From Methylobacterium sp. 2A (GTDB taxonomy: Bacteria; Pseudomonadota; Alphaproteobacteria; Rhizobiales; Beijerinckiaceae): a stretch of 64,000 bases of DNA. The stretch's first letter is position 1. Each line of letters opens with the position of its first letter. The position numbers and the translations under genes were made by a program. This document shows, one piece after another, positions 29,099 through 39,355 of the stretch. The notes below the pieces were generated by a model that was not told the origin of the DNA, ran no database searches, and saw only the letters and a program-made list of their open reading frames with translations. The stretch covers positions 60,174 to 124,173 of the forward strand of contig NZ_VUOK01000026.1 in NCBI RefSeq assembly GCF_009806555.1, in the 5' to 3' direction.

Positions 29099-29518
29099 GA
29101 AGTGTCTCCTGGTTGGCCGAATTTGACGGGGGGTCTAACCCTGCCGGCCTGAGCGGGACATGAATGAAACTGGCGGCCAAGGTTATGGTTCCTGGCGCCG
29201 CCGCTGTCGCGCGCCGTTTTGTGCGGTGCGCAAGCTGTCCCCGAATTCCTCCGAATCACCGCCGCGGTCAGGACGGACCGGAACAGCCACGGCTTCGCTC
29301 CGCTCCGTCTCGAGCGCGCACAGGCGAGCGATCTCCCCCGCCCCGCAGCGCGGACGTTGCCGGCGCGTCAGCTTTCTGTCATAAGCCGCCCCGCGTCGAA
29401 CCGCCCGGCCGATAGGGCTGCCGTGGCGGCTCGTGCTGCTCCACCAGAAGCATCAGCGCGCACTCCCCCTCCGACTCTCGCGGGTCGGCCGGACGGAGTT
29501 TCGCCAACGGAGAGCCAA
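29099..29518. promoter_or_regulatory. Upstream region of rpmI-rplT
   Basis: About 420 bases contain no supported gene. They lie between the divergent glycosyltransferase and rpmI and should hold both promoters and a leader for the ribosomal protein operon. In other bacteria L20 represses this operon by binding a leader RNA, but no such structure could be confirmed here by eye. Confidence 0.4.
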
Positions 29519-29722
29519 ATGCCCAAGCTGAAGACGAAATCGGGCGCCAAGAAGCGCTTCAAGATCACCGGCACCGGCAAGGTGATGTATGCCCAGGCCG
29601 GCAAGCGCCACGGGATGATCAAGCGGACGACCAAGCAGATCCGCAACCTGCGCGGCACCACGACCCTGTTCGAGGGCGATGCCGCCAACGTGAAGAAGTA
29701 CTTCCTGCCGAACGCGCGGTAA
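29519..29722 (+). CDS. rpmI: 50S ribosomal protein L35
   Basis: This is a 67-residue, highly basic ribosomal protein of the large subunit. The start [18 protein letters not shown] and the [17 protein letters not shown] region are typical. A GGAGAG ribosome-binding site lies just upstream of the ATG. rplT follows after 51 bases. The usual upstream partner infC is not here. It lies about 7 kb away on the other strand (36432-36962). Confidence 0.97.
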
Positions 29723-29773
29723 GTCCTTCGACACCCGTTGCCACTGTCTTTCGTCGAATCCAGGAGATAACCG

Positions 29774-30151
29774 ATGGCCCGCGTCAAGCGCGGCGTGACC
29801 AGTCACGCGAAGCACAAGAAGGTTCTGAAGGCCGCCAAGGGCTATTACGGCCGGCGCAAGAATACGATCCGCATCGCCAAGCAGGCGGTCGAGAAGGGCA
29901 TGCAGTATGCCTACCGCGACCGCAAGAACAAGAAGCGCACCTTCCGCGCCCTCTGGATCCAGCGCCTCAACGCGGCGGTCCGCGAGCACGGCCTGACCTA
30001 TTCGCGCTTCATCGACGGCCTGGCCAAGTCGGGCATCATCGTCGACCGCAAGGCCCTGTCGGAACTGGCGATCCACGAGCCGGCGAGCTTTGCCGCCGTC
30101 GTCGAGAAGGCCAAGGCCGCGCTGCCCCAGACCACCGCCAAGGCCGCCTGA
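29774..30151 (+). CDS. rplT: 50S ribosomal protein L20
   Basis: L20 is a 125-residue primary-binding protein needed for early 50S assembly. In many bacteria it also represses its own operon. The sequence begins [20 protein letters not shown], followed by [19 protein letters not shown] and [20 protein letters not shown], all diagnostic. The last residues are an Ala/Lys-rich tail longer than in E. coli. AGGAG precedes the ATG. An intrinsic terminator follows 23 bases after the stop, so pheS is probably transcribed in part from its own promoter. Confidence 0.97.
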   Translation: MARVKRGVTSHAKHKKVLKAAKGYYGRRKNTIRIAKQAVEKGMQYAYRDRKNKKRTFRALWIQRLNAAVREHGLTYSRFIDGLAKSGIIVDRKALSELAIHEPASFAAVVEKAKAALPQTTAKAA

Positions 30152-30174
30152 TCCAGGCCCGAGGCGAGACCTAA

Positions 30175-30214
30175 CGAAGGCGCGGTTCCCCCGGGAGCCG
30201 CGCCTTCGTCGTTT
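30175..30214 (+). terminator. Intrinsic terminator between rplT and pheS
   Basis: An 11-base perfect stem (CGAAGGCGCGG at 30175-30185 with CCGCGCCTTCG at 30198-30208) with a 12-base loop is followed by TCGTTT. It is placed to end rpmI-rplT transcription or to attenuate readthrough into pheS. Confidence 0.8.
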
Positions 30215-30291
30215 GAGACGCCCCTAGCTTGCGCCGGAGCGCACAACGCGCGAGAGCACGCCGCAATGGCCTTCTCCGCCAACCCTGTTTG

Positions 30292-31383
30292 ATGACCGCG
30301 ATGACCGATCTCGACACCCTCGAACGCGACCTCCTGGCCCAGGTGTCGGCGGCCTCCGACGAGGCGGCCCTCGACGCCGTGCGCGTCGCCGCGCTCGGCA
30401 AGAAGGGCAGCGTCTCGGATCTGCTGAAGACCCTGGGCAGCATGACTCCGGAGGAGCGCAAGGAGCGCGGGCCCCTGATCAACGGCCTGCGCGACCGGGT
30501 TCAAGGCGCCGTCACCGCGCGCAAGACCGAACTGGCCGAAGCGGCCCTGGAGGCCCGCCTCGCCTCCGAGCGGGTCGACGTCACCCTGCCGGTCCGCGAG
30601 GCGCCGGAGGTGCGCGGCCGGATCCACCCGATCTCCCAGGTCATCGACGAGATCACCGCGATCTTCGCCGATATGGGCTTCGCGGTGGCCGAGGGGCCGG
30701 ATATCGAGACGGACGAGCTGAACTTCACCGCCCTGAACTTCCCGCCGGGCCACCCGGCCCGCGAGATGCACGACACCTTCTTCCTGGCCCCCGACCGGGA
30801 CGGGAAGCGCAAGGTGCTGCGCACCCACACCTCCCCCGTGCAGGTGCGCACGATGCGGGCGCAGACGCCGCCGATCCGGGTGATCATCCCAGGGAGGACC
30901 TACCGGCACGATTCCGATCAGACCCACACGCCGATGTTCCATCAGGTCGAGGGCTTGGTGATCGACACGAGCGCCAACATCGCCAACCTGAAATGGGTGC
31001 TGGAGGAGTTCTGCAAGGCGTTCTTCGAGGTGGAGGGCGTGAAGATGCGCTTCCGCCCGTCCTTCTTCCCGTTCACCGAGCCGTCGGCGGAGGTCGACAT
31101 CCAGTGCTCGCGCAAGGGGGGCGAGATCCGCTTCGGCGAGGGCGAGGACTGGCTGGAGATCCTGGGCTGCGGGATGGTCCACCCGAACGTGCTGCGCAAT
31201 TGCGGGCTCGATCCGGACGCCGTGCAGGGCTTCGCCTTCGGCGTCGGCATCGACCGGATCGCCATGCTCAAATACGGCATGCCGGACCTGCGGCCGTTCT
31301 TCGAGGCGGATGTCCGCTGGCTCGACCATTATGGGTTCCGGCCGCTCGACGTGCCGAGTCTGGTGGGCGGGCTGACGGGGTAA
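30292..31383 (+). CDS. pheS: Phenylalanyl-tRNA synthetase alpha subunit
   Basis: This is the catalytic chain of the alpha2beta2 enzyme that charges tRNA-Phe. The class II synthetase motifs are clear: motif 2 [18 protein letters not shown] (about residues 254-271), motif 3 [17 protein letters not shown] (about 314-330), and the substrate region [11 protein letters not shown]. The N-terminal coiled coil is present. The start is either 30292 or the ATG at 30301. Unusually, pheT does not follow directly: a two-gene cassette (31418-32196) separates them. Confidence 0.95.
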   Translation: MTAMTDLDTLERDLLAQVSAASDEAALDAVRVAALGKKGSVSDLLKTLGSMTPEERKERGPLINGLRDRVQGAVTARKTELAEAALEARLASERVDVTLPVREAPEVRGRIHPISQVIDEITAIFADMGFAVAEGPDIETDELNFTALNFPPGHPAREMHDTFFLAPDRDGKRKVLRTHTSPVQVRTMRAQTPPIRVIIPGRTYRHDSDQTHTPMFHQVEGLVIDTSANIANLKWVLEEFCKAFFEVEGVKMRFRPSFFPFTEPSAEVDIQCSRKGGEIRFGEGEDWLEILGCGMVHPNVLRNCGLDPDAVQGFAFGVGIDRIAMLKYGMPDLRPFFEADVRWLDHYGFRPLDVPSLVGGLTG

Positions 31384-31417
31384 GGCGGGAGACGCGCTCC
31401 GGTCCAGGAGACGAACG

Positions 31418-31717
31418 ATGCTGAAGGATACCGACGTCCGGTCCGTCGCCAACGAGATCTTCTCGCGCGCCCTCGGGCCAGACCGCTTCGATCACCTCGA
31501 TGTCGAGGTCGGTCCCGATCATTACGGTGATCCGTCGCTCTTCGTGGCGCTGTACTTCCGACCGGGCGTGGATCCGCGCGACGTGGCCGACATATCCAAT
31601 GCCCATGCGGATCTCAGGCAGCGCCTTCTCGACCTCGATGAGGAGCGCTTCCCCTACCTCCGCAAACATTTCGCGGACGACGAGATCTTAGGCGATGATG
31701 GGGCGGAGACGCCCTGA
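31418..31717 (+). CDS. Small acidic protein paired with the HEPN protein
   Basis: This 99-residue protein has no recognised domain. It has an N-terminal helix, a strand-rich middle (DVEVGPDHYGDPSLFVALYFRPG), a helix with LRQRLLDLDEERFPYL, and a very acidic C-terminal tail. There is no nucleotidyltransferase GS motif of the MNT antitoxin type. AGGAGA precedes the ATG at about 7 bases. Its TGA overlaps the ATG of the HEPN gene (TGATG), so the two are made together. By position and co-translation it may be the antitoxin or partner of the HEPN protein. That is inference. It sits 34 bases downstream of pheS in the same direction. Confidence 0.75.
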   Translation: MLKDTDVRSVANEIFSRALGPDRFDHLDVEVGPDHYGDPSLFVALYFRPGVDPRDVADISNAHADLRQRLLDLDEERFPYLRKHFADDEILGDDGAETP

Positions 31718-32196
31718 TGGCGCGTTCGAAGAACACGCTGGTCACCGATCTGCTCGACATCGCCGATCAGCTGGCGGCCCAGAAGGGGCGTCCGAGCCTC
31801 CGTAAGGCGGCGATGCGCCGGGCGGTGAGCAGCGCCTACTATGCGGTGTTCCACGAGCTTTGTTATATCTGCGCGGACCAACTGGGCGTGTGGACGAAGG
31901 CGAACGATCTGCGCGAGCCGGTTTATCGCCTGCTGGACCACGGGATCGCGCGCAGCCGCCTCATCGGCAAGGAAGCGGCCGCGATCTCCTCTGACATTCT
32001 GCAGATCGGCACGCTCTTCAGGGATCTCCAGGAAGCGCGCCATAGCGCCGACTACAAATCTTCCGCCATGACGGTGAGCCGGGACTGGGCGCTCAGCCAG
32101 ATTGCGGAGGCCCGGCGGATTGTCGAGCTCATCGAAGCGCTCACGCCGGACGACCGACTGAAACTCGCGATCCTTCTGGTTACGAAGACGCGCTGA
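31717..32196 (+). CDS. HEPN-domain protein (UPF0332-like), possible RNase toxin
   Basis: This 159-residue helical protein shows the pattern of UPF0332/HEPN proteins: [15 protein letters not shown] (about 34-48) and an Rx6H arrangement at R102...H109, immediately followed by SADY (110-113). In active HEPN nucleases the Rx4-6H motif forms the RNA-cleaving site, so catalytic activity is possible but untested. It is co-translated with the preceding small acidic gene and lies between pheS and pheT, 23 bases upstream of pheT. It could be the toxin of a toxin-antitoxin pair, or a tRNA- or stress-linked regulator. No MNT-type partner is present. Confidence 0.75.
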   Translation: MARSKNTLVTDLLDIADQLAAQKGRPSLRKAAMRRAVSSAYYAVFHELCYICADQLGVWTKANDLREPVYRLLDHGIARSRLIGKEAAAISSDILQIGTLFRDLQEARHSADYKSSAMTVSRDWALSQIAEARRIVELIEALTPDDRLKLAILLVTKTR

Positions 32197-32219
32197 CGCA
32201 TGCGACAAGAACGGCTCCG

Positions 32220-34640
32220 ATGAAATTCACCCTCTCCTGGCTCAAGGACCACCTCGACACCGAGGCCTCCCTCGACACCATCGCCGAGACGTTGACGCGG
32301 ATCGGCCTGGAGGTGGAGGGCGTCGAGGACAAGGCGGCCGCGCTCAAGCCCTACGTCGTCGCGAAGATCCTGACGGCCGAGCAGCATCCGAATGCCGACC
32401 GCCTGCGCGTCTGCACGGTCGAGACAGGCGCCGGCGCGCCGGTGCAGGTGGTCTGCGGCGCGCCGAATGCCCGCGCCGGCCTCGTCTCGGTCTTCGCGCC
32501 GCCCGGCACCTATGTCCCGGGCAAGAACATCACCCTGTCGGTCGGCACCATCCGGGGCGTCGAGAGCCACGGCATGCTGTGCTCAGGCGCCGAGCTCGGC
32601 CTCGGCGAGGACCATGACGGCATCCTCGAACTGCCCGCGGACGCGCCCGTCGGCCAGCCCTACGCGCTCTATGCCGGGCTGGACGATCCGGTCATCGAGA
32701 TCAACCTGACGCCGAACCGCCCGGACTGCACCTCGGTCCACGGCATCGCCCGCGATCTCGCGGCGGCCGGGATCGGCTCCCTGAAGCGGGAGACCCTGCC
32801 GGGCGTGCGCGGCGAGGGCCCCTGCCCCGTCGGGGTCGAGCTGGCCTTCGAGCCGGCCGACCGGCACCTCTGCCCGCTCTTCGCCCTGCGGCTGGTCCGC
32901 GGCGTGCAGAACGGCCCCTCCCCGGCCTGGATGCAGGCCCGCCTGCGCGCCATCGGCCTGCGCCCGATCAACGCGCTGGTCGACATCACCAATTACGTCA
33001 CCTTCGACCGCGGCCGGCCGCTGCACGTGTTCGACGCCGCCAAGGTGTCGGGCGGCCTCGCGGTGCGCCGCGCCCGGGACGGCGAGAGCCTTCTCGCCCT
33101 CGACGGGCGCACCCACGCGCTGACCGACGACACGGTGGTGATCGCCGACCGGAACGGGGTCGAATCCATTGCCGGCATCATGGGCGGTCAGGCGTCGGGT
33201 TGCGACGAGACCACCACGGACGTGCTGATCGAATCCGCCCTCTGGGATCCGGCCAACATCGCGCAATCGGGCCGGCGCCTCGGCATCATCACCGATGCCC
33301 GCTACCGGTTCGAGCGCGGCGTCGATCCGGCCTTCACCCTGCCCGGCCTCGATCTGGCGACGCGCCTCGTGGTCGATTTCTGCGGTGGCACGCCCACCGA
33401 GGCGCGGATCGCCGGCGAGCTGCCTGAAGCCGGGCGGATCATCGACTTCCCCTGGACCGAAGTCCGGCGCCTTGCCGGCCTCGATGTGCCGCGGGTCGAG
33501 ATGAAGGTCATCCTGGAGACGCTGGGCTTCCACGTCTCGGGCACCGGCGACCGGGTGAAGGTGCTCACGCCGTCCTGGCGGCCCGACGTGGAGGGCAAGG
33601 CCGATCTCGTGGAGGAAGTCGTGCGGATCGCCGGCCTCGACCGGATCGACGCCAGGCCCCTTCCGCGTCTGGCCGATGTGGGCGGCGCCCTGCTCACCGT
33701 GATGCAGAAGCGGACACGGACCGCCAAGCGCGCCCTGGCGAGTCGGGGCCTGATGGAGGCCGTGACATGGTCCTTCGTGCCGCATGACGACGCCGTGCTG
33801 TTCGGCGGCGGCGGCGCCGATCTCGCCTTGGCCAATCCGATCGCCGCCGACCTGTCGGACATGCGCCCGAGCCTCGTGCCGGGCCTCCTGCGCGCCGCGC
33901 AGCGCAACGCCGACCGCGGCTACCCGGATGCGGCCCTGTTCGAGGTCGGCCAATGCTTCGCCTCCGACCAGCCGGAGGGGCAGACGATCCGCGCCGCCGC
34001 TGTGCGCCGGGGCAGCGCCACCCTCGCGGGGGCCGGCCGCCACTGGGACGGCGCGACCGAAACGGTCGATGTGTTCGACGCCAAGGCCGATGCGCTGGCC
34101 CTGCTCGGCAGCCTCGGCGTGCCGACCGGCGGCCTGCAGGTGACCGCCGGCGGCCCGTCCTGGCTGCATCCCGGCCGCTCGGGGACGCTGCGCTTCGGGC
34201 CCAAGACCGAGATCGGCTGGTTCGGCGAGGTGCATCCGCGGACGCTGCAGGCCCTCGATCTGAAGGGCAGCCTCGTCGCCTTCGAGATCGTGCTCGACGC
34301 CCTGCCGCTGCCCAAGCACAAGCCGACGAAGGCCAAGGCGGCGCTCGCGCTCTCCGAGTTCCAGCCCCTGGCGCGCGACTTCGCCTTCGTGGTCGGCCGC
34401 GACGTGCCGGCCGGCGATATCGTGAAGGCCGCCCAGAACGCCGAGCGCAAGCTGGTCACGGGCGTCGACGTGTTCGATCTCTACGAGGGGCCGGGCGTGC
34501 CGGAGGGGGCGAAGTCGGTGGCGATCGCGGTGCGGCTGCAGCCGGTTGACCGGACCCTGACCGATGCCGAAATCGAGGCCGTGAGCGCAAAGATCGTCGC
34601 CGAGGTCTCGCGCCGGACCGGCGCGACGCTCAGGGCTTGA
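32220..34640 (+). CDS. pheT: Phenylalanyl-tRNA synthetase beta subunit
   Basis: This 806-residue chain completes phenylalanyl-tRNA synthetase. It carries an N-terminal tRNA-binding (OB-fold) domain ([19 protein letters not shown], then [12 protein letters not shown]), the B3/B4 editing domain ([22 protein letters not shown]), a B5 domain, a catalytic-like core, and a C-terminal ferredoxin-fold anticodon-binding domain ([16 protein letters not shown]). The length is typical. It is separated from pheS by the HEPN cassette but is probably on the same transcript. Confidence 0.96.
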   Translation: MKFTLSWLKDHLDTEASLDTIAETLTRIGLEVEGVEDKAAALKPYVVAKILTAEQHPNADRLRVCTVETGAGAPVQVVCGAPNARAGLVSVFAPPGTYVPGKNITLSVGTIRGVESHGMLCSGAELGLGEDHDGILELPADAPVGQPYALYAGLDDPVIEINLTPNRPDCTSVHGIARDLAAAGIGSLKRETLPGVRGEGPCPVGVELAFEPADRHLCPLFALRLVRGVQNGPSPAWMQARLRAIGLRPINALVDITNYVTFDRGRPLHVFDAAKVSGGLAVRRARDGESLLALDGRTHALTDDTVVIADRNGVESIAGIMGGQASGCDETTTDVLIESALWDPANIAQSGRRLGIITDARYRFERGVDPAFTLPGLDLATRLVVDFCGGTPTEARIAGELPEAGRIIDFPWTEVRRLAGLDVPRVEMKVILETLGFHVSGTGDRVKVLTPSWRPDVEGKADLVEEVVRIAGLDRIDARPLPRLADVGGALLTVMQKRTRTAKRALASRGLMEAVTWSFVPHDDAVLFGGGGADLALANPIAADLSDMRPSLVPGLLRAAQRNADRGYPDAALFEVGQCFASDQPEGQTIRAAAVRRGSATLAGAGRHWDGATETVDVFDAKADALALLGSLGVPTGGLQVTAGGPSWLHPGRSGTLRFGPKTEIGWFGEVHPRTLQALDLKGSLVAFEIVLDALPLPKHKPTKAKAALALSEFQPLARDFAFVVGRDVPAGDIVKAAQNAERKLVTGVDVFDLYEGPGVPEGAKSVAIAVRLQPVDRTLTDAEIEAVSAKIVAEVSRRTGATLRA

Positions 34641-34650
34641 GGGGAACCGG

Positions 34651-35532
34651 ATGGATCGGACCGCCCTGCTCATCGCGGATCTGGCGGCGGCCGAGCACCG
34701 GCCGACCGCGGCGCTGCGCGAGGCCGTAAAGCATCTGGCCGCGATCGCTGCGGCGACCCTGCCGCTGCTCGAGGCGGCAGCCGATGAACGCGAGCTGACA
34801 CCGGAGGAGGGAAACCTGCTCTTCTGGGGCCTGCACGTCATGGCGCAGGCCCGGGATACGCGAGCCCTCGCGCCGCTGCTGCGCCTCCTGCGGCAGGACG
34901 AGGAGAGCCTCGACGCCGTGCTGGGCGATGCCCTCACGGCGACCCTGGCCAAGGTGCTGGCAAGCCTGTTCGACGGCGATCCGCAGCCGCTGTTCCGCCT
35001 GATCCTCGACAGCACCGTCGATGATTTCGCCCGCATGGCGCTGCTCTGCGCCTGCACCTTCCTGACCCTGGAAGGCCGGATCGATCGGGCCGCGATGCAC
35101 GACCTTCTCGTCCGCTTCGACGACGCCAAGGCTGCCGTCGAGGAGGCGCCGGCCTGGACCGGCTGGGAGGAGACGATCGCGCATCTCGGCTTCCGGGACC
35201 TCGCGCCCCGGGTCATGGCGGCCCGCGCCGACGGGCGCATCACCGACGAGGTCAGCGACGCCGACTGGTTCAAGGAGACCCTGCGCAAGGCCGAGACGAA
35301 ACCGCACGACCGGGACCGGCTCGGCCCCTATCAGTACGGCTATCTGGACGATGCGGTCGAAGCCCTCGACTGGACCGTCGAGGGGGCGGGCGAGCCGCAG
35401 CGCAACCCGTTCAAGGATGTCGGCCGCAACGATCCCTGCCCCTGCGGCTCGGGCAAGAAGTTCAAGAAATGCTGCCTCGGCAAGGAGCAGGCCGAAGCAC
35501 CCTGGATGCCGCCGGGACCGCTATTCGGCTGA
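34651..35532 (+). CDS. DUF1186-type protein with C-terminal SEC-C zinc motif
   Basis: This 293-residue protein is mostly helical, with HEAT-like pairing of helices in residues 1-240. A SEC-C motif follows near residues 257-274 ([18 protein letters not shown]). The CxCx(8)CC cysteines bind zinc. The same motif ends SecA and many proteins of unknown role. The helical part resembles DUF1186 proteins. It begins 10 bases after pheT on the same strand. Its last 12 bases overlap the end of the convergent moeB-like gene. The function is unknown. A role in protein-protein binding or ubiquitin-like targeting is only a guess. Confidence 0.8.
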   Translation: MDRTALLIADLAAAEHRPTAALREAVKHLAAIAAATLPLLEAAADERELTPEEGNLLFWGLHVMAQARDTRALAPLLRLLRQDEESLDAVLGDALTATLAKVLASLFDGDPQPLFRLILDSTVDDFARMALLCACTFLTLEGRIDRAAMHDLLVRFDDAKAAVEEAPAWTGWEETIAHLGFRDLAPRVMAARADGRITDEVSDADWFKETLRKAETKPHDRDRLGPYQYGYLDDAVEALDWTVEGAGEPQRNPFKDVGRNDPCPCGSGKKFKKCCLGKEQAEAPWMPPGPLFG

Positions 35533-36306
35533 ATTCCCCCTGCCGCTCAGCGGATTCTCCGGATCCCAGCCGTAATGCAGCGTCTCGAACCGCATCGAGC
35601 GCGCATCCACCATCAGGAGGCGGCCGACCAGCGGCTCCCCGAAATCCGTCACCGCGCGGATGACCTCCAGGGCCATCAGTGAGCCCATCACGCCAGCGAG
35701 CGCACCCAGGACGCCCGCCTCCGCACACGGGGGGACGCTGCCGGGTGGCGGCGGGTTCGGGAACAGGCAGCGATAGGTCGGGTTCGGGCTGCCGTCCCGG
35801 CCGGTCTCATGCGCGCGGATCGTGGTGAGCGTGCCGTCGAAGCGCCCGAGCGCCGCCGTCACCAGCGGGCGGCGGGCGTGGAAGCAGGCATCCGAGACGG
35901 CGTAGCGCGTGGCGAAATTGTCGGACCCGTCCGCCACGAGGTCGTAGCCGGCGATCAGATCGACCGCGTTGGCCGGATCAATCCGGAACGGGTGGCGGAT
36001 CACCGCGACGTGCGGGTTGAGGCGCGCGACGGCGTCCGCGGCGCTCTCGACCTTCGGCCGCCCCAGATCCGGCGTGCCGTGGATCACCTGCCGCTGCAGG
36101 TTCGACAGGGAGACCGTGTCGTCATCGATGAGGCCGATCGTGCCGATCCCGGCCGCAGCGAGGTACTGGATCAGCGGTGCGCCGAGCCCGCCAGCGCCGA
36201 TGACGAGCACCCGGGCGGCCTTGAGGCGCGCCTGACCCGGGCCGCCGATCTCGGCCAGGACGAGGTGGCGGGCGTAGCGTTCGATCTCGTCGGAAGAGAG
36301 GGCCAT
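35521..36306 (-). CDS. moeB: ThiF/MoeB/HesA family adenylyltransferase
   Basis: This 261-residue E1-like enzyme activates the C-terminal glycine of a ubiquitin-like sulfur carrier (MoaD or ThiS) by adenylation. It starts with [18 protein letters not shown] and the nucleotide-binding [21 protein letters not shown] (about 33-53). Next comes the [16 protein letters not shown] motif (about 60-75), then [10 protein letters not shown]. The zinc-binding cysteine pairs of canonical MoeB are incomplete. Only C (YRCLFP) and C (PPCAEAGV) are evident, so it may be one of the sulfur-carrier variants. The ATG at 36306 is preferred over that at 36318. It converges with the SEC-C gene, overlapping by 12 bases. 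Confidence 0.85.
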   Translation of the reverse strand: MALSSDEIERYARHLVLAEIGGPGQARLKAARVLVIGAGGLGAPLIQYLAAAGIGTIGLIDDDTVSLSNLQRQVIHGTPDLGRPKVESAADAVARLNPHVAVIRHPFRIDPANAVDLIAGYDLVADGSDNFATRYAVSDACFHARRPLVTAALGRFDGTLTTIRAHETGRDGSPNPTYRCLFPNPPPPGSVPPCAEAGVLGALAGVMGSLMALEVIRAVTDFGEPLVGRLLMVDARSMRFETLHYGWDPENPLSGRGNSAE

Positions 36307-36431
36307 GCCGCAGCCCATAGGCCTTCGCGACGGCGTACGGAAGCGGCGCGAGGCGGGTCGTCAGGATCGGCGCTGGGGCGGAGAGGCCCCAGAGCCGTGG
36401 ATCAGCAGCGGAAAAGGAGACGCGGCGACGC

Positions 36432-36962
36432 TCAGCGCGGCGCCAGGATCATGATCATCTGCCGGCCTTCGAGCATCGGCTCGCTCTCGACCTTGGCGAT
36501 CTCGGCCGTCTCGTTCTTCACGCGCTCCAGGAGGCGCAGACCGATATCCTGGTGAGCCATCTCACGGCCACGGAAGCGCAGGGTCACCTTGACCTTGTCG
36601 CCCTCCTCGAAGAAGCGGTGCACCGACTTCATCTTGGTGTCGTAGTCGTGCTTGTCGATGCCGGGGCGGAGCTTGATCTCCTTGACCTCGACCGTCTTCT
36701 GCCGCTTGCGCGCCTCGTTCTGCTTCTTCTGCTCGTTGAAGCGGAAGCGCCCATAGTCGAGCAGCTTGCAGACGGGCGGCACGGAGTTCGGCGCGATCTC
36801 CACGAGATCGAGGCCGGCTTCCTCGGCGAGGTTCAGGGCGTCGAAGAAGGGGACGACGCCGCGGTTCTGGCCGGTATCGTCGATCAGCTGCACTTCCCGC
36901 ACCCCGCGGATGTCGCGGTTGGCGCGCGGCCCGTCCTTCTGCGGGGCCGGCATGGCTCTCAT
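36432..36962 (-). CDS. infC: Translation initiation factor IF-3
   Basis: IF-3 binds the 30S subunit, prevents premature 50S joining and checks the start codon. The 176-residue protein has the N-terminal domain ([21 protein letters not shown], then [21 protein letters not shown]) and the C-terminal domain ([20 protein letters not shown], then [16 protein letters not shown]). ATG codons at 36962 and 36953 are both possible. Unlike the common infC-rpmI-rplT operon, it is alone, on the minus strand and about 7 kb from rpmI. The gap before it has no gene. Confidence 0.96.
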   Translation of the reverse strand: MRAMPAPQKDGPRANRDIRGVREVQLIDDTGQNRGVVPFFDALNLAEEAGLDLVEIAPNSVPPVCKLLDYGRFRFNEQKKQNEARKRQKTVEVKEIKLRPGIDKHDYDTKMKSVHRFFEEGDKVKVTLRFRGREMAHQDIGLRLLERVKNETAEIAKVESEPMLEGRQMIMILAPR

Positions 36963-37175
36963 CGGTCTACGAATGGCTTAGGTCTCCTGCTGCAACGACG
37001 AAATGGCGGATCGGACGACCCTCGCGAGGATCACCCGGCCGCCGGCCGCTCCGGTCTCATCCGGACATACTACGTTGGGGGAAGCGCGGCCAGAGTCAAC
37101 GGCTGACCGAGGCGGGGACTGAAAATAATCGTGGGCCGTCGCCGGATGCCCGCAGGGCCTCCGGACCGGAGCCCG

Positions 37176-38462
37176 TCAACGAGCGCCGCCCAGCAATCCG
37201 GCATAGACCGCCAGCGTATCCCCGACCATGCGATCGAGCGAGAAATGCGCCTCGACATGGCTGCGCGCCCGACGCGCCATGGCGTCCCGGGCGCTCGCCC
37301 CGAGCGACAGGGCTTCGGTGAGCGCCGCCGCGAGGGCGGGCGCATCCCCGGGCGGAACGCGCCAGCCGGTGCGCTGGCCGGGCGGCACATCCGGCGGCGC
37401 CAGGACCGTCTCGGGAACGGCTCCGAGATCCGACACCACCACCGGTGCCCCGAGCGCCTGCGCCTCGACTGCCGATCGCCCGAAGGCCTCCGGCTCGATG
37501 GACGGCACGGCCACCACCGAGGCGGCCCGGAACGCGGCCGGCATGTCGGCGCAATGCCCGACCCGGTGCACGACGGCGCCGAGATTCCGGGCTGCGACCA
37601 GCCCGTCGAGCTCGCGCTCGTAGGCGGTCCGGCCCTGGGCATCGCCGGCCAGCACGACGGCGAAGTCGCGGACGCCCTGGTCGCGCATGCGGGCGGCCGC
37701 CTCGATCAGCACGCGCTGCCCCTTCCAGGCGGTGAGGCGAGCGGCCAATAGAACCACCCGCTCGTGGGGCGCGACGTTCCAGGCCCGGCGCAGCGCCTCG
37801 ACCCGGCCCGCTCCCACGGCGACCGGGTTGAAGACGGCGAGATCGGTGCCCCGGTGGATCACCTTCACCCGGTCACCCGCCTGCTCGGCATGCATCCGCT
37901 TGATGAGATCGGCGGTGTAGTGCGAGTTGGCGATCACCACGTCGCCGCGGGCCATCACGGAATTGTACAGCACCTTGACGCTCGTCCGTCCGGAATAGCT
38001 GCCGTGATAGGTCGTCACGAAGGGCAGGCCGAGCCGGCGCGCGGCGCCGAGCGCGACCCAGGCGGGCGCGCGCGAACGGGCATGGATGATCTGCACGCCC
38101 TCGCGGCGGCACAGCATCATCAGCCGCAGGACGTTGACCGCCATCGCGGCGGGGTTCTTCGAAGCCGCCGGGAAGCGCAGCCAATGGCCGCCCTTCGCCT
38201 GCAGCTCCCCGACCAACCGTCCGCCTTCGGTCGCCACCAGGGCACGGGCCCCGACCGACGCCAGGGCGCCCGCGACGTCGACCGTCGTACGCTCGGCGCC
38301 CCCGGCATCGAGTTCAGGGATGATCTGCAGGATCCGCGCGCCCGCCAGGACCCCGATCTCGGCGGGAAAACCCGACAGACCACGGGGCTCCTGGCCCGTC
38401 CGCGGTCCCTCGGCGAGGACGCGCATGCCGCCCGCCGGTATCTGCCACATGCTCGCTGCCAT
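37176..38462 (-). CDS. Glycosyltransferase family 4 protein (WaaG/RfaB-like)
   Basis: This is a GT-B transferase of about 428 residues. After a short unconserved N-terminus, the sugar-acceptor domain begins at ILQIIPELDAGGAERTTVDVA (about 44-64). The donor-binding domain includes LLAARLTAWKGQRVLIEAA and the E-x7-E-type EPEAFGRSAVEAQALGAPVV. It likely adds a sugar to lipopolysaccharide or a capsule-like polymer on the inner membrane face. The exact substrate is unknown. ATGs at 38462 and 38450 are both possible. It is divergent from the alpha/beta hydrolase gene. Confidence 0.85.
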   Translation of the reverse strand: MAASMWQIPAGGMRVLAEGPRTGQEPRGLSGFPAEIGVLAGARILQIIPELDAGGAERTTVDVAGALASVGARALVATEGGRLVGELQAKGGHWLRFPAASKNPAAMAVNVLRLMMLCRREGVQIIHARSRAPAWVALGAARRLGLPFVTTYHGSYSGRTSVKVLYNSVMARGDVVIANSHYTADLIKRMHAEQAGDRVKVIHRGTDLAVFNPVAVGAGRVEALRRAWNVAPHERVVLLAARLTAWKGQRVLIEAAARMRDQGVRDFAVVLAGDAQGRTAYERELDGLVAARNLGAVVHRVGHCADMPAAFRAASVVAVPSIEPEAFGRSAVEAQALGAPVVVSDLGAVPETVLAPPDVPPGQRTGWRVPPGDAPALAAALTEALSLGASARDAMARRARSHVEAHFSLDRMVGDTLAVYAGLLGGAR

Positions 38463-38569
38463 TGCTTCAGCATCCCCGTCGCGCTTTACGGTCCGGTAAA
38501 CGGATGTTGAAGCGAACCGTCTCAAGGACAGCGTTTCTTCGCGCGTGGATGGGGATATCGGAGATCAGT

Positions 38570-39337
38570 ATGCCCGATACGGAGCCGCGTTATCTCACGG
38601 TCGGTGCCGGCGGCATGGAGCGGCGCATCGCGGTGCGCGAGCGCTTAGGCTCGGGTCCGCCGGTCGTGTGGCTCGGCGGCTTCCGGTCGGACATGAAGGC
38701 CACGAAGGCCAGCGCCCTCGATCAATGGGCGGCTGAGGCCGGACGCCGCTTCATCCGGTTCGACTACGCGGCCCACGGCGAATCGAGCGGCACCTTCACG
38801 GATTGCACGATCACCTCCTGGCTGGAGGACGCGCAGGCCGTGCTGAGCGCCTATATCGACGAGCCCCCGATTCTGGTCGGCTCGTCGATGGGCGGATGGA
38901 TCGCCTGCCTCGCGGCCCGCGACCGGGCGGCGCGCGGCGACAAGACCGCGGGCCTCGTGCTGATCGCCCCGGCCCTGGACTTCACGGAGGACTTGATCTG
39001 GGCCCGCCTCAGCGAGGCGGCGCGCGCCATGCTGAGGCGCGACGGCGTCCTGCGCAGGCCCAGCGATTACGCGCCGGAACCGGACCCGATCACCCTGACG
39101 CTGATCGAGGATGGCCGCCGGAACTGCCTGCTCGGGGCTCCGTTCGATCCGGCCTGCCCGATCCACATCCTGCAGGGGATGCGCGATACCGACGTGCCCT
39201 ATGCCCACGCCCTCAAGATCCTCGGACGCCTGCCGGCGAAGGGGACTGTCATGACGCTGATCGCAGACGGCGACCACCGCCTGTCGCGGCCGCAGGATAT
39301 CAAGCGGCTCGTGGCGGCGGTGGCCGAGATGGTCTGA
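38570..39337 (+). CDS. Alpha/beta hydrolase (ABHD10/thioesterase-like)
   Basis: This 255-residue alpha/beta-hydrolase has an oxyanion/glycine region (WLGGFRSDM), the nucleophile elbow LVGSSMGGWIA (about residues 103-113) and a C-terminal catalytic Asp/His (GMRDTDVPYAHA, GDHRLSRPQDI). The layout recalls bacterial relatives of the acyl-protein thioesterase ABHD10. The ATG at 38570 has GGAG about seven bases upstream. Longer frames begin inside the upstream region and are less likely. It converges with the DUF1150 gene. Confidence 0.82.
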   Translation: MPDTEPRYLTVGAGGMERRIAVRERLGSGPPVVWLGGFRSDMKATKASALDQWAAEAGRRFIRFDYAAHGESSGTFTDCTITSWLEDAQAVLSAYIDEPPILVGSSMGGWIACLAARDRAARGDKTAGLVLIAPALDFTEDLIWARLSEAARAMLRRDGVLRRPSDYAPEPDPITLTLIEDGRRNCLLGAPFDPACPIHILQGMRDTDVPYAHALKILGRLPAKGTVMTLIADGDHRLSRPQDIKRLVAAVAEMV

Positions 39338-39355
39338 GGGGCGACAACGCCCGGT

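Noticed and set aside
32583..35288. A 901-codon minus-strand frame opposite pheT and the SEC-C gene
   Set aside because: It is a shadow of two well-supported genes, as expected in GC-rich DNA. Its translation is low in complexity and shows no family motifs.
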